Of a stretch of DNA of 64,000 bases, positions 45,064 to 54,274 are shown piece by piece; position 1 is the stretch's first letter, and each line of letters begins with the position of its first letter. Below the pieces are notes generated by a model. That model saw only the letters and a list, made by a program, of their open reading frames with translations, did no database searches and was not told the origin of the DNA. The DNA is from Gemmatimonadaceae bacterium (GTDB lineage Bacteria > Gemmatimonadota > Gemmatimonadetes > Gemmatimonadales > Gemmatimonadaceae): positions 1 through 64,000 of the forward strand of contig JANWIF010000095.1 in NCBI GenBank assembly GCA_025450035.1, given 5' to 3'. Position numbers and translations under genes: made by a program.

Positions 45064-46743
45064 TTATCGCCTCTGAAATTCTGGGGCGCCAAGAGCGAGG
45101 CCCACAAGCTGCTCGAGCCCGGGCACGGTCATCGGCGCACCTGCGGCGGAATCCGGGGCGTCGCGCAGCAACGGATTTACTCCGGACTGGAGCAAAAGTC
45201 GTGAGTCGGGCGATGCTTCGCCTCCCAGAATCGCATTGATCACACCATCCACTTGGGCATCGCGCGACAGCGTGTCGAGACCTTGACGATGTTCCCACGA
45301 CGACAACGACACCCCGGGGACGCGGCCTGCAGCGAGCAGGAGGCCGAAGTTGATCCGGCTAAGGATTGACCCGGTATTGATCCACGCGTCGCCCGTTTCG
45401 GGATAGCCATTTGGGTCGCGATGCATATAGAGCGGCTCGCCGAGTCGAGCGACGATCTGCGCCGTGCGAGCCGTGGAATCGGGGTTCGCACACACGGCAC
45501 GCAACGCGCTCACTACGAGCTCGAACGGCGACTTGACCTTCACCTTGTAGGCCGCGCGCGAGAAGAACTCAGGTGACGTGAAAATCGTGCGGAGTGTTTC
45601 GCGAATGTCGCCGTCGGTGCGGGCAAACGTTGCCGCGGCGCGATCCACGAGCGCCGGCGGGGGTGAATCGCTCACGAATCGGCGCGCGAGTTTGGTCGCG
45701 ATGAAGTGCGCGGTGGCGGGACTCCTGGCGATGATGTCGAGCACATCCTCCCCGTCCTGGATACCGCGGCCGGCGTGCAGCGAGTGGCCGAGGAATACTT
45801 TTTCGCCGGCATCGTGCATGGCCGGCCGGAATACGAAACTGCCTAACTGCCGCGGCTTGTCGATGGTCCAGCCGGTGAACGCGCGGGCGGCGGCGATCAC
45901 GTCGGCTTGCGTATATCCGCCATCCACGCCTAACGTGTGAAGCTCGAGCAGTTCCCGACCATAGTTTTCATTCAGCCCGAGGCGGCGGGGCGCCGGTGCG
46001 AGCCGGTACGCGGACGCGCGCCGCGCCCGCATGGCGGTCGCCGTATTGAAAGCGGGCCGGCCGGCCTCCACGGTGCTCTCCCAGTTGTCGAGGTAGAAGA
46101 GCATCGCCGGACTCTTCGCCACGGTGCCGAGCAGATCGCGGAATCGGCCGAGCGCGTTTGGGCGAATCGCATCGCGCTCGAAGGATGCGAGCATGTAGCG
46201 CTCTGGAACGCCCTTGCCGGCGAAGATGTTGAAGTGGTTGTCCCAGAAATCGACCATGACTTCTTGAAGCTGGCGGTCACTGTTCACCGCGCGTGCAACT
46301 TTCGCGATTTGAAGCTCGAGCACGACGCGTTGCGCGCGGCTGCGGATCCGACGCAAGTCGAGTGAGTCACGATCGTGTTTGGGTTGCGGGGGCGGATAGT
46401 CTCGGATGAGGTCGGCGGAGCTCATGGCGAGCGTCGGAAACTCCGTGAGCACTCGCTCATCAGCGCGGTCATCGATCCGTGCCGGATCGAGTTGCGTGGC
46501 GATCCACCGGTCCACACCGACCGTGCGGACTTGTTCAACGTCACCCGGCCGGGCGCCGAATGTCAGGCGGGCGAGGGCTTGGCGGATCTGTTGATCGGCG
46601 GTTTGCTCGCGGATCGCGACATCTTCCGCCGATGGGAGAACCTGTGCGGGCGCCGCCGTGGCGGCCGGCATGGCGGTGCGCGACGCGTTGGACGAGCAAG
46701 CGGCCAGCGCGAGCGCGGCGAGTAACAGGCGTGGAGTGCGCAT
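45064..46743 (-). CDS. DUF1800 family lipoprotein
   Basis: ATG 46743 gives a tidy lipoprotein signal (MRTPRLLLAALALAAC); ATG 46764 is an alternative. The 559-residue product shows DUF1800 motifs: ALARLTFGARPGDVEQV, GVDRWIATQLDP, VDFWDNHFNIFAGKG, NENYGRELLELHTLGVDGGYTQADV and FTGWTIDKP. It is the first gene of a two-gene transcript with the DUF1501 gene. The divergent spacer to the ABC exporter carries a 10-bp palindrome ACGTTAACGT (46774-46783). Confidence 0.94.
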   Translation of the reverse strand: MRTPRLLLAALALAACSSNASRTAMPAATAAPAQVLPSAEDVAIREQTADQQIRQALARLTFGARPGDVEQVRTVGVDRWIATQLDPARIDDRADERVLTEFPTLAMSSADLIRDYPPPQPKHDRDSLDLRRIRSRAQRVVLELQIAKVARAVNSDRQLQEVMVDFWDNHFNIFAGKGVPERYMLASFERDAIRPNALGRFRDLLGTVAKSPAMLFYLDNWESTVEAGRPAFNTATAMRARRASAYRLAPAPRRLGLNENYGRELLELHTLGVDGGYTQADVIAAARAFTGWTIDKPRQLGSFVFRPAMHDAGEKVFLGHSLHAGRGIQDGEDVLDIIARSPATAHFIATKLARRFVSDSPPPALVDRAAATFARTDGDIRETLRTIFTSPEFFSRAAYKVKVKSPFELVVSALRAVCANPDSTARTAQIVARLGEPLYMHRDPNGYPETGDAWINTGSILSRINFGLLLAAGRVPGVSLSSWEHRQGLDTLSRDAQVDGVINAILGGEASPDSRLLLQSGVNPLLRDAPDSAAGAPMTVPGLEQLVGLALGAPEFQRR

Positions 46744-46840
46744 ACCGTTTGATGGACGAGGCATGGGCGGCCGACGTTAACGTGTGGCACGACGTGCTCT
46801 GCAACCCACCGCCTCGAGTGGCTGCGTTAACTTTCCGGCA

Positions 46841-48802
46841 ATGCCGTCTTCAGCCCGTCTTCGTCCACCTGATCTGACCGCGCATCCCACCTGGCGGCAG
46901 CGCATCGTGGCGTTGCGCTACGTCCCGCCCCTGCTGCGCATGGTATGGAACACTCATCGTGGCTTCACCACTACGATGGCGCTGCTGCGGATCGCGCGGG
47001 CATTCATTCCTGTCTCCACGCTCTGGATCGGCAAACTGATCATCGATGCGGTGATCGCCCTGCGCCGCGACCCCTCGCATCTGCCCATGCTCTGGCGGTT
47101 GGTTGCGATCGAGGTGGCGATCGTCGTCGCTGGCGAAGTTCTGGCTCGCGCGTCGGCATTGATCGAGAGCTTGCTGGGAGATCTGTTCTCGAATCACACC
47201 AGTGTGCGACTGATGGAGCATGCTGCCACGCTCGACCTGCAGCAGTTCGAGGATCCGGCGTTCTATGACCAACTGGAGCGCGCGCGACGGCAGACGGTGG
47301 GTCGCATCGGGCTCTTGTCGGAACTGCTGACTATGTCGCAGGACATGCTGACGTTGGCGTCGTTGGGGACGGCACTCCTGGTCTTCAATCCGTGGCTCTT
47401 GCTACTACTCGTCGCGGCGGTGCTGCCGTCGTTCCTTGGCGAGACGCACTACGCGTCGCTCGAGTACTCGCTGCTCTATCGCTGGACGCCGGAGCGGCGC
47501 CAGCTCGATTATCTGCGCTATCTCGCGGCGAGCGATAAGAACGCCAAGGAAGTGCAGATGTTCGGGCTCGCAGAGTGGCTCACTGATCGCTACCGCACCT
47601 TGGCGGACCGGTTCTACGAGGAGAACAAGCGGCTCTCGATCCGGAAAGGAATCGTCAGCACGGCGCTCTCCGTTGTCGGCATGCTGGGCTACTATGGTGC
47701 GTACGTCATCATTCTTCTCCGCGCCGTAGCCGGTGTCATCTCGATCGGTACCCTCACTTTCCTAGCGGCATCGTTCGCCCGCAGTCGAGACATCATCCAG
47801 CGAGTGCTGATCACGGCGAGCGATATCTACGAACAGAGTCTGTACCTGAAGGACATGTTTGATTTCTTCGACATGCGGCCGACGATTGCATCGCGTCCTG
47901 GAGCGTGCCCGGTGCCTGAGCGCATTCAGGATGGCTTTCTATTCGAGGATGTGGGATTCCAGTACCCGGATAGCGATCGGTGGGCAGTTCGGCACGTCAC
48001 TTTTCAACTTCGACCTGGCGAACGGATCGCGTTCGTGGGCGAGAATGGCGCTGGCAAGACCACGGTAACGAAGTTGTTGACTCGGCTGTACGATCCGACG
48101 GAAGGGAGGATCTTGTTGGACGGGGTGGATCTTCGCGACTACGACCTGGCGTCTGTTCGGCGCGCCATCGGCGTCATCTTTCAGGACTTCGTACGCTTCG
48201 ATATGCGGTTCGACGAGAACATCGGCGTTGGGCATATCGACCAAGTGCGTGACTATTTGAAGCGGGCGGGGGAGGACGACGTACTCATCGAGGCAGTGCC
48301 GCCGGAGTGGTCGTTTGAGAGCAGTCCGGCAACCGTGAACAAACCCACCTCGAATAGCAATCACGACGAGCCGGTGCCGGAAGTGTTGACGGCGGCCGCG
48401 GATCAATCACTGGCGTCTCTACTGCTTCCGCGTTTTCCAGCCGGCTATCGGCAAATGCTCGGACGTCGGTTCGAGGGGGGCGTGGATCTGTCGGGCGGAG
48501 AGTGGCAGAAGGTCGCGCTGGCGCGAGCCTACATGCGTGACGCGCAGGTGCTCATTCTCGACGAGCCGACCGCTGCGCTCGATGCACGGGCGGAGTACGA
48601 GGTGTTTCTACGATTCTCCGAGCTTGTTGCGGGTCGCATGGCCGTGCTCATTTCGCACCGTTTTTCCACCGTTCGGATGGCCGACCGCATCATTGTGTTC
48701 CAGCATGGCGAGGTGGTGGAAGACGGCTCGCATGGTGAGTTGCTGGCGAAGGCCGGGTTGTATGCGGAGTTGTTTCGGCTGCAGGCGAAAGGGTATCAGT
48801 GA
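46841..48802 (+). CDS. ABC exporter, fused membrane and ATPase domains
   Basis: ATG 46841 is preferred to the track start in the divergent gene's leader; TTAACT eight bases upstream may be a -10 for a near-leaderless mRNA. The 653-residue protein is a half-transporter. Six membrane helices (residues about 30-340) precede an ATPase with Walker A GENGAGKTT, Q-loop GVIFQDFVRFD, signature DLSGGEWQKVALARAYM, Walker B VLILDEPTAALD and switch His LISHRFSTV. An unusual insert of about 50 residues (WSFESSPATVNKPTSNSNHDEP and around) sits in the helical subdomain before the signature. It probably acts as a homodimer. The substrate is unknown. Confidence 0.93.
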   Translation: MPSSARLRPPDLTAHPTWRQRIVALRYVPPLLRMVWNTHRGFTTTMALLRIARAFIPVSTLWIGKLIIDAVIALRRDPSHLPMLWRLVAIEVAIVVAGEVLARASALIESLLGDLFSNHTSVRLMEHAATLDLQQFEDPAFYDQLERARRQTVGRIGLLSELLTMSQDMLTLASLGTALLVFNPWLLLLLVAAVLPSFLGETHYASLEYSLLYRWTPERRQLDYLRYLAASDKNAKEVQMFGLAEWLTDRYRTLADRFYEENKRLSIRKGIVSTALSVVGMLGYYGAYVIILLRAVAGVISIGTLTFLAASFARSRDIIQRVLITASDIYEQSLYLKDMFDFFDMRPTIASRPGACPVPERIQDGFLFEDVGFQYPDSDRWAVRHVTFQLRPGERIAFVGENGAGKTTVTKLLTRLYDPTEGRILLDGVDLRDYDLASVRRAIGVIFQDFVRFDMRFDENIGVGHIDQVRDYLKRAGEDDVLIEAVPPEWSFESSPATVNKPTSNSNHDEPVPEVLTAAADQSLASLLLPRFPAGYRQMLGRRFEGGVDLSGGEWQKVALARAYMRDAQVLILDEPTAALDARAEYEVFLRFSELVAGRMAVLISHRFSTVRMADRIIVFQHGEVVEDGSHGELLAKAGLYAELFRLQAKGYQ

Positions 48803-48833
48803 GCGAACGAAGGGAAGAGGGAAGGGACGGGGA

Positions 48834-49409
48834 CTACGTGGATTGGCGAGTAGAGGCACTGGGCTGTGGTGCCGGCGCCGTGTTGTCGTGGCTGCATCGT
48901 TCGATGAGGGCGGCCACTTCGGCGAGAGTGGTGCGGGCATGGTCGTGCGCGTACCAGGATCGAATTTCGTGGTATCGCTCCTTGCTCGGCATCTGCATGC
49001 CGACGCGCATTACCCAGCTCTGAAGTTCAGTTGGGCGCGGCCCCCACCAGCCGCACTCATTGAACTGATTGTCGAGGACCATCACGGCTGGGATGGAGCG
49101 CGAGCCGTTCGTGAGATGCGTGTCCATGAGGTCGGGGTTTTCGTCGCGGGCGAGCAATCGCACGTCGAGTTTCGAGGTCAGCTCGACGAGGCGCATGATC
49201 GGCGGCACGATGTTGACCGCGTCACCGCACCAATCTTCGACCAGAATGAGCAGGTGGTGCTGCGCCGACAGCGCATTCACGCGCTCGACGATCTCGGCCG
49301 GAATGTGTGCGAGCCGGTAAATGCCGCGCCACAGCTCCTGGTTTTTCTTGGCCCCGGCGACGAACTGCTCGAAAGTTGGTGCGGCTAGGTACCGCTCAAG
49401 AAGCTCCAT
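48834..49409 (-). CDS. Thioredoxin-like protein with single active-site Cys
   Basis: The 191-residue cytoplasmic protein fits the Thioredoxin_9 group. A helical start leads to LLILVEDWCGDAVNIVPPIM, where the first active-site Cys is kept but the second is replaced (CGDA). The cis-Pro loop is SRSIPAVMVLD. Loss of the resolving Cys points to a monothiol or non-redox role. The C-terminal 25 residues are Pro/Ser/Thr-rich and probably disordered. It lies 11 bp downstream of the OmpR-type regulator gene on the same strand and is likely cotranscribed. Confidence 0.82.
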   Translation of the reverse strand: MELLERYLAAPTFEQFVAGAKKNQELWRGIYRLAHIPAEIVERVNALSAQHHLLILVEDWCGDAVNIVPPIMRLVELTSKLDVRLLARDENPDLMDTHLTNGSRSIPAVMVLDNQFNECGWWGPRPTELQSWVMRVGMQMPSKERYHEIRSWYAHDHARTTLAEVAALIERCSHDNTAPAPQPSASTRQST

Positions 49410-49420
49410 CGGGGGCCGGA

Positions 49421-50143
49421 TTACCCCTGTTGGGCGGCGGGTGATTCGTCGTCCTTGAGCACGTATCCGCTGCCGCGCACGGTGTGGATGAGGGGATGAT
49501 CTCGGTCCTCCTCGAGCTTTTTACGCAAGTAATTGATGTATACGTCCACCACGTTGGTGAGCGGGTCCACTTGCTGCTTCCACACGTGCTCGCTGATCAT
49601 CTGGCGCGACACCACGCGACCCGCATTGCGCATGAGGTACTCGAGCAGCGCGTATTCCTTCTGGGTCAGCTCGATCTCTTTGCCGGCACGCTCGACGCGG
49701 CGCGAGATCGGGTCGAGTGCGAGATCGCGGACGCGCATCACGGCGCTCGCGGCGGTGAGCACCGACCGGCGCAACAAGGCCTTTACGCGCGCGAGCAGCT
49801 CGGCGAATTCAAACGGCTTGGGGAGATAGTCATCGGCGCCAGCGTCCAAACCGCTCACTTTGTCAGAGAGCGAGTTGCGAGCCGTGAGCATCAGCATCGG
49901 CGCGCGGAACCCTCTCGCGCGAAGCTCGCGCGCAACCTCCACGCCGTTCTTGTGCGGTAGTCCGATGTCGAGGATCACCAGATCGGGAGCGTGATCCAGT
50001 GCTTCCAATATGCCTGCCTCCCCGTCCTGTGCGCTTCGCACGTCGAAGCCTTCACCACCGAGGATCCGCTGCAGAACTGACAGCAGGTCGCGGTCGTCTT
50101 CGACTACCAAGACGGATGGAATGCCATTCGCGTGCTCGGCCAT
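49421..50143 (-). CDS. OmpR/PhoB-type response regulator, no kinase adjacent
   Basis: ATG 50143 (MAEHANGIPSVLVVEDD) is preferred; the track start at 50248 reaches into the divergent gene. The 240-residue product has a receiver with VVEDDRDL, phospho-Asp in DLVILDIGLPHKNG and LPKPFEF. A winged-helix OmpR output domain follows (ELTQKEYALLEYLMRNAGRVVS, then VVDVYINYLRKKL and IHTVRGSGYVL). TATATG stands close before the start. No histidine kinase gene is nearby, so it is orphan in this window. Confidence 0.94.
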   Translation of the reverse strand: MAEHANGIPSVLVVEDDRDLLSVLQRILGGEGFDVRSAQDGEAGILEALDHAPDLVILDIGLPHKNGVEVARELRARGFRAPMLMLTARNSLSDKVSGLDAGADDYLPKPFEFAELLARVKALLRRSVLTAASAVMRVRDLALDPISRRVERAGKEIELTQKEYALLEYLMRNAGRVVSRQMISEHVWKQQVDPLTNVVDVYINYLRKKLEEDRDHPLIHTVRGSGYVLKDDESPAAQQG

Positions 50144-50224
50144 AGGACTTACATATAGCGTCGTGTCACTCCAAAACCAAGAAGTCCCCCTTGAACCAGG
50201 TGATGAGCGTGTCTTTCTTTCGCC

Positions 50225-50683
50225 GTGCTTCGCGACCGTGTGCAGCAAGGTGTGTGGACGGGAGTCGTCGCTGCTGCGGCGACTGCTGGCGCGTTAATCG
50301 GACTCGGTCATGCGCACCGCGCTTGGCTGCGGCCGGTGAACGCCATCGCTTATGGGTCGTTCGGGACACGCGCACTTCTGCTCGACGGCTTCGACCCTGC
50401 CATCACGGTGGTAGCGTTGGTGATCCATCTCACAGCGATCGTAGTCTGGTCGATTGTGTTCATGCTCATCGCGGGTCGTCTGCGCGGCGGACGACTCGTC
50501 GCAGCGGCCGTTGGGTTCACGGCAATCGTGTACGCTATCGATCAGCGACTGTTGCCGCCGGCGTTTGCTCCGGGATTCGAGCGCATGTTCTCGACTGCTG
50601 AAACACTCGTCGTGTACGCGACGTTCGCTCTCGCGTTGGCGGCGGGTGCTCGACTCGGCGCGGAGGTGATTCGTGAGGCGTAA
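50225..50683 (+). CDS. Small four-helix membrane protein
   Basis: The 152-residue product (GTG 50225) has four hydrophobic helices: GVVAAAATAGALIGLG, AITVVALVIHLTAIVVWSIVFMLIA, LVAAAVGFTAIVYAI and LVVYATFALALAAGARLG. A polar loop holds RPVNAIAYGSFGTRALLLDGFD. I do not recognise a family. It is divergent from the OmpR-type regulator with 81 bp between, so it may be a target of that regulator, which is inference only. Confidence 0.6.
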   Translation: MLRDRVQQGVWTGVVAAAATAGALIGLGHAHRAWLRPVNAIAYGSFGTRALLLDGFDPAITVVALVIHLTAIVVWSIVFMLIAGRLRGGRLVAAAVGFTAIVYAIDQRLLPPAFAPGFERMFSTAETLVVYATFALALAAGARLGAEVIREA

Positions 50684-50927
50684 CGCGGCATCCGTCGCGA
50701 ACCGCAACACCGGTGTCGCTCGATTGAAACAGGGTACGCGTGACGTTCGTTACTGCGCTGTACGTTATTCGAGCGGAACTTTCGTGCGCGCACGACGTTG
50801 GGTGATTATCGAGGGCGGGTGTGGCGTGCGGCCCCGCTCTTGCTTCAAGGCTTTACCGAGTGGTCGACTGGCGGGTGCATCGGTGCGTGTGCGCATCCAC
50901 CTGGCGTCTCACCCTCACGGAGGGACG

Positions 50928-51467
50928 ATGGACTTCCTCGTAATGCTAGAGGAATGCTCTGACTCGACGCCTGTGTTGGCGCGAGTTGACTCTGTTCCGG
51001 CGCAGATGTCTCCAGAGCGTCGGGAACGTGACGTCGTGACATTGTACGGCGTCCCGCGGACGGAGTCGCTGGCACTGGCGATCGCGGCGGCGATGGAAAG
51101 CCGTCGAACGGCGGACGACGGCTCAGCGGCATTCCGCCACCTCGGGGTGTGGCCCGAGCGTGGGGCTGTTGGCGATACGGCTTGGCGCGATGAGACAACC
51201 GGCGAGCTCATGACGCGCGACCTGAACATTCCACTCGAGGTGTTGCGAAGTGTCTCGCATCTGGTTCTCGCTCAGTGCGGGGCGGCGCTGCAACGGCTCG
51301 TCGCTGGACTCTCGATGCCTGACTGGCCCGAGGGCGCCTGGCGGGCAATCAGCATCACGCTCGACCCGGTGACGGAGCCGGCGAGGGGTGCACTGGGCCG
51401 GTTGGATGGACTGCTCGATGTATTCCGAGAAGCGGATGGACTGACCTACGAATACGAGGGCGACTAA
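50928..51467 (+). CDS. Conserved-looking hypothetical protein
   Basis: ATG 50928 follows a strong GGAGGG and is chosen over the track start at 50673. The 179-residue product is soluble, with a beta-rich first part (MDFLVMLEECSDSTPVLARVDSVP) and an alpha-helical end (LVLAQCGAALQRLVAGLSMPDWPEG, LGRLDGLLDVFREA). No motif points to a function. A strong Rho-independent terminator closes it 40 bp later. The 244 bp before it hold no gene I would defend. Confidence 0.6.
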   Translation: MDFLVMLEECSDSTPVLARVDSVPAQMSPERRERDVVTLYGVPRTESLALAIAAAMESRRTADDGSAAFRHLGVWPERGAVGDTAWRDETTGELMTRDLNIPLEVLRSVSHLVLAQCGAALQRLVAGLSMPDWPEGAWRAISITLDPVTEPARGALGRLDGLLDVFREADGLTYEYEGD

Positions 51468-51506
51468 CGCACTTCTCACGTCAGACTAATGGCCGCCGCG
51501 CGCGGC

Positions 51507-51540
51507 CGGGGTCGTCCTTCGGGGCGACCCCGTTTTGTTT
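51507..51540 (+). terminator. Rho-independent terminator
   Basis: CGGGGTCG pairs with CGACCCCG around a 10-nt loop, directly followed by TTTTGTTT. It is the clearest intrinsic terminator in the window. Confidence 0.93.
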
Positions 51541-51628
51541 GCGGTCGTTATCCACTGGCGACGGGAATCGGACCGATTCTCTTGACGCAAACCTCGCGGC
51601 GTCGCAGGGTAGTGGCGGGAGGTGAACC

Positions 51629-51895
51629 ATGGCGGGTTCTATGGATGGAGGTCGTCGACAAGTTCGCCGGTCGTCTGGAGTCGAACGCCTCTTCGCGGAC
51701 GAGGCCGGCAGGCTATGGAGCGCCGGTCGCACCTTCACGCCGCAGGGGGGCGAGGCGGTGTTGTTCAGCTGCATCGGTGACGCCCGTGAATCGCCGCGCG
51801 CTATCGCAGCTCCATCGGAATTTCGACTGGTCGAAGCCACCATTGCCGAGCTGCGCACGCTCCTGGATCGGGCACCGCGCATCGGCGTTCTATAA
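51629..51895 (+). CDS. 88-aa hypothetical protein
   Basis: The ribosome site GGGAGGTGA six bases before ATG 51629 argues that this small frame is real. The basic start (GRRQVRRSSGVERLFADE) is followed by strands (GRLWSAGRTF, AVLFSCIGDA) and a helix ending the protein (LVEATIAELRTLLDRA). It lacks a signal peptide, and I know no function. It stands alone between a strong terminator and the EF-G paralogue. Confidence 0.62.
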   Translation: MAGSMDGGRRQVRRSSGVERLFADEAGRLWSAGRTFTPQGGEAVLFSCIGDARESPRAIAAPSEFRLVEATIAELRTLLDRAPRIGVL

Positions 51896-52047
51896 CCGCG
51901 CCGGCTCCCTTGCTCCACCCCCTCACCCGGGGCTAGGATAGCGCAGATGGCATGATCGCCGCCGGGCCAATCCCGGTGCCACCAACACGGGCCACTCCCG
52001 GCGTCGCCGACGCGGAGGAGGAGGCCGTCGTAGCGGAGGAGCCCACT

Positions 52048-54153
52048 ATGCGGGAGTACATCAGCGCGGAGATCCGCAATGTGGCCGTCGTCGGACATGG
52101 TGCGAGCGGGAAGACCACCCTGGTCGACGCGCTCGCTTTTGTTTCCGGAGCGAGCAAGCGGCACGGAGCGGTTCGCGACGGCACGGCGCTCACCGACTTT
52201 GCTCCCGAGGAGATCGAACGCAAGTTCTCGATCAATCTTGGATGCGCGTGCGCCGAATGGATGGATGCCAAAATCAACCTGATCGACGCGCCCGGCTATC
52301 TGGACTTCTATGGAGACGCACTTGCAGCGCTCGCGGCGGCCGACGGCGCACTGGTAGTAGTCAGCGCGACCGCGGGTGTGGAAGTTGGCACGGAGAAGAT
52401 GTTTCGCCAGGCGGTCGCGCGAAAGGATCCAGTGCTGTTCGTGGTCTCGATGTTGGACAAGGACAACGCGAGCTTCGACCGCGCGTACCAATCGATCAAG
52501 ACTCGATTGACAAGCAAGGTGATTCCGGTCGAAATCCCAGTTGGTGAGGGCAGCGCGTTCCACGCGATTATCAACCTATTTTCGCGGAAAGCGCATCTGT
52601 ATAGGAAGGGAACGAAGGCAGGAGAATACGACGAGGTGGATGTTCCGACGGAGAATCAGGCGCAGTTTGACCGCTACTACCAGGAGCTGATCGAGAGCAT
52701 CGCCGCCACGGATGACTCGATGCTCGAGCGCTACCTCGAAGGTCAGGAGATCACGCGCGACGAGGCCATCGCGGCGATGAAAGAAGGCATGAAGCGCGGC
52801 GACCTCTTTCCGCTCTTCTGCGTATCGGGCGAGCTGACGTACGGTACGCGCGCGCTCCTCACGAAGATCGTGGAGCTCATGCCGTCCGCCTATGACATGG
52901 AGGAGCTCCACGCGTTCACAGGCGCGGTGGGCGATCACACGGTGGAGATTCACGCGCGGGATGATCAGCCCTTCAGCGCGGTGGTCTTCAAGACGATGAC
53001 CGAGCCACACGTGGGTGACGTGTCGTTCTTCCGCACGTTCTCGGGTCTGGTGACGAACGGGCAGGAGGTCTACAACGCCACGCGCAACATCGCTGAGAAG
53101 CTCGGGCATCTAAGCGTGTCACAGGGGAAAGATCGAACGGAAGTGCCGCGCCTTCACGCGGGGGACATCGGATGCGTGGCCAAGCTCAAGAACACACACA
53201 CCAATGACACGCTTTCGACCAGGGACTATCCCGTTCGGCTTCCGGACATCCGCCTTCCTGAACCGTTAGTCACATTCGCTGTGCACGCGGCCGCGCGAGG
53301 GGACGAAGAGAAGGTGCAGCAGGGTTTGCACCGCCTCCACGACGAGGATCCTACGTTCGGCACACACTACGATCCTGAGACCCACGAGACGCTTGTGACC
53401 GGAATGGGCGAGAGGCACCTGGAGGTGTCACTGGCCAAGCTGAAGCGGAAATTCGGAGTGACCGCCGAACTCACCAAGCCAAGGATCGCCTATCGCGAGA
53501 CGATCAAGGCGCGAGGTGAAGGACAGGGACGCCATAAGAAGCAGACGGGCGGGCGTGGGCAGTTTGGTGATTGCTGGGTGCGGATGGTTCCTCTGCCGCG
53601 AGGAGAGGGGTACGTGTTCGAGGACCAGATTGTGGGTGGCGCTATACCCTCGAAGTTCGTGCCGGCCGTGGACAAAGGGATACAGGAAGCCGCGGCTCGC
53701 GGGGTGTTGGCGGGGCATCCGATGGTCGACTTCAAGGTAGAGTGTTTCGACGGCTCGTATCACTCGGTGGACTCGAACGAGATGTCATTCAAGATGGCGG
53801 GTATCTTGGCGTTTCGCGCCGTGGCATCCAAGTGCAGGCCGGTGCTGCTCGAGCCACACGAGGAGGTGGAAGTTCGAACGCCGGACGATTTCCTGGGTGA
53901 TGTGATGGGGGACATCTCGTCACGCCGGGGGCAGATCCTTGGCTCGCAGCCTTCGTCCGATGGTTCCGGGACAGTGGTGCGGGCGGTTGTGCCGCGTGCC
54001 GAGATGCACCTGTATGCGACGCATCTCAACTCACTCACGCACGGATATGCGACCTTCACGACTCGCTTCCGTGGGTACGAGGAGGTCCCGGCCGAGGCAG
54101 CTCAGCGCATCGTCGCCGAATCCGCGAAACCCGAAGAGCTGGTGGAAGCGTAG
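52048..54153 (+). CDS. Elongation factor G paralogue (EF-G2-like GTPase)
   Basis: ATG 52048 follows GGAGGAG; the track start at 51952 adds an unconvincing acidic tail. The 701-residue product has the five-domain EF-G layout. G1 is GHGASGKTTL, G3 is LIDAPGYLDF, and the G4 segment reads VSMLDKDN rather than the canonical NKxD. The G2 region (LTDFAPEEIERKFSINLG) lacks the RGIT switch motif of true EF-G, as in EF-G2-type paralogues. Domain IV has KKQTGGRGQFGDCWV and domain V DFLGDVMGDISSRRGQI. It probably has a special role in translocation or stress, and a second fusA is expected elsewhere. Confidence 0.9.
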   Translation: MREYISAEIRNVAVVGHGASGKTTLVDALAFVSGASKRHGAVRDGTALTDFAPEEIERKFSINLGCACAEWMDAKINLIDAPGYLDFYGDALAALAAADGALVVVSATAGVEVGTEKMFRQAVARKDPVLFVVSMLDKDNASFDRAYQSIKTRLTSKVIPVEIPVGEGSAFHAIINLFSRKAHLYRKGTKAGEYDEVDVPTENQAQFDRYYQELIESIAATDDSMLERYLEGQEITRDEAIAAMKEGMKRGDLFPLFCVSGELTYGTRALLTKIVELMPSAYDMEELHAFTGAVGDHTVEIHARDDQPFSAVVFKTMTEPHVGDVSFFRTFSGLVTNGQEVYNATRNIAEKLGHLSVSQGKDRTEVPRLHAGDIGCVAKLKNTHTNDTLSTRDYPVRLPDIRLPEPLVTFAVHAAARGDEEKVQQGLHRLHDEDPTFGTHYDPETHETLVTGMGERHLEVSLAKLKRKFGVTAELTKPRIAYRETIKARGEGQGRHKKQTGGRGQFGDCWVRMVPLPRGEGYVFEDQIVGGAIPSKFVPAVDKGIQEAAARGVLAGHPMVDFKVECFDGSYHSVDSNEMSFKMAGILAFRAVASKCRPVLLEPHEEVEVRTPDDFLGDVMGDISSRRGQILGSQPSSDGSGTVVRAVVPRAEMHLYATHLNSLTHGYATFTTRFRGYEEVPAEAAQRIVAESAKPEELVEA

Positions 54154-54175
54154 GGTGAGCGTTGGGCGAAAAACA

Positions 54176-54233
54176 ACACCGCCATCGATCGTGGTGCCAC
54201 GGAACGTGCAGCACGCCTGATCGATAGCGGTGT
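54176..54233. repeat. Long hairpin between EF-G paralogue and kamA
   Basis: ACACCGC and ATCGATC on the left pair with GATCGAT and GCGGTGT on the right, with one unpaired base on each side. The 28-nt centre keeps partial pairing (GTGC/GCAC). It lies between convergent genes and has no T-run, so it may be a bidirectional terminator or an RNA stability hairpin. Confidence 0.6.
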
Positions 54234-54274
54234 CGTTGCAACCCGTTTGGTGTCGCGCGCGGCGCCGCGCGGCG

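Noticed and set aside
46774-46831. Two GTTAAC sites, one as the 10-bp palindrome ACGTTAACGT, in the DUF1800/ABC divergent spacer.
   Set aside because: Too short and single to call an operator; mentioned only in the gene entries.
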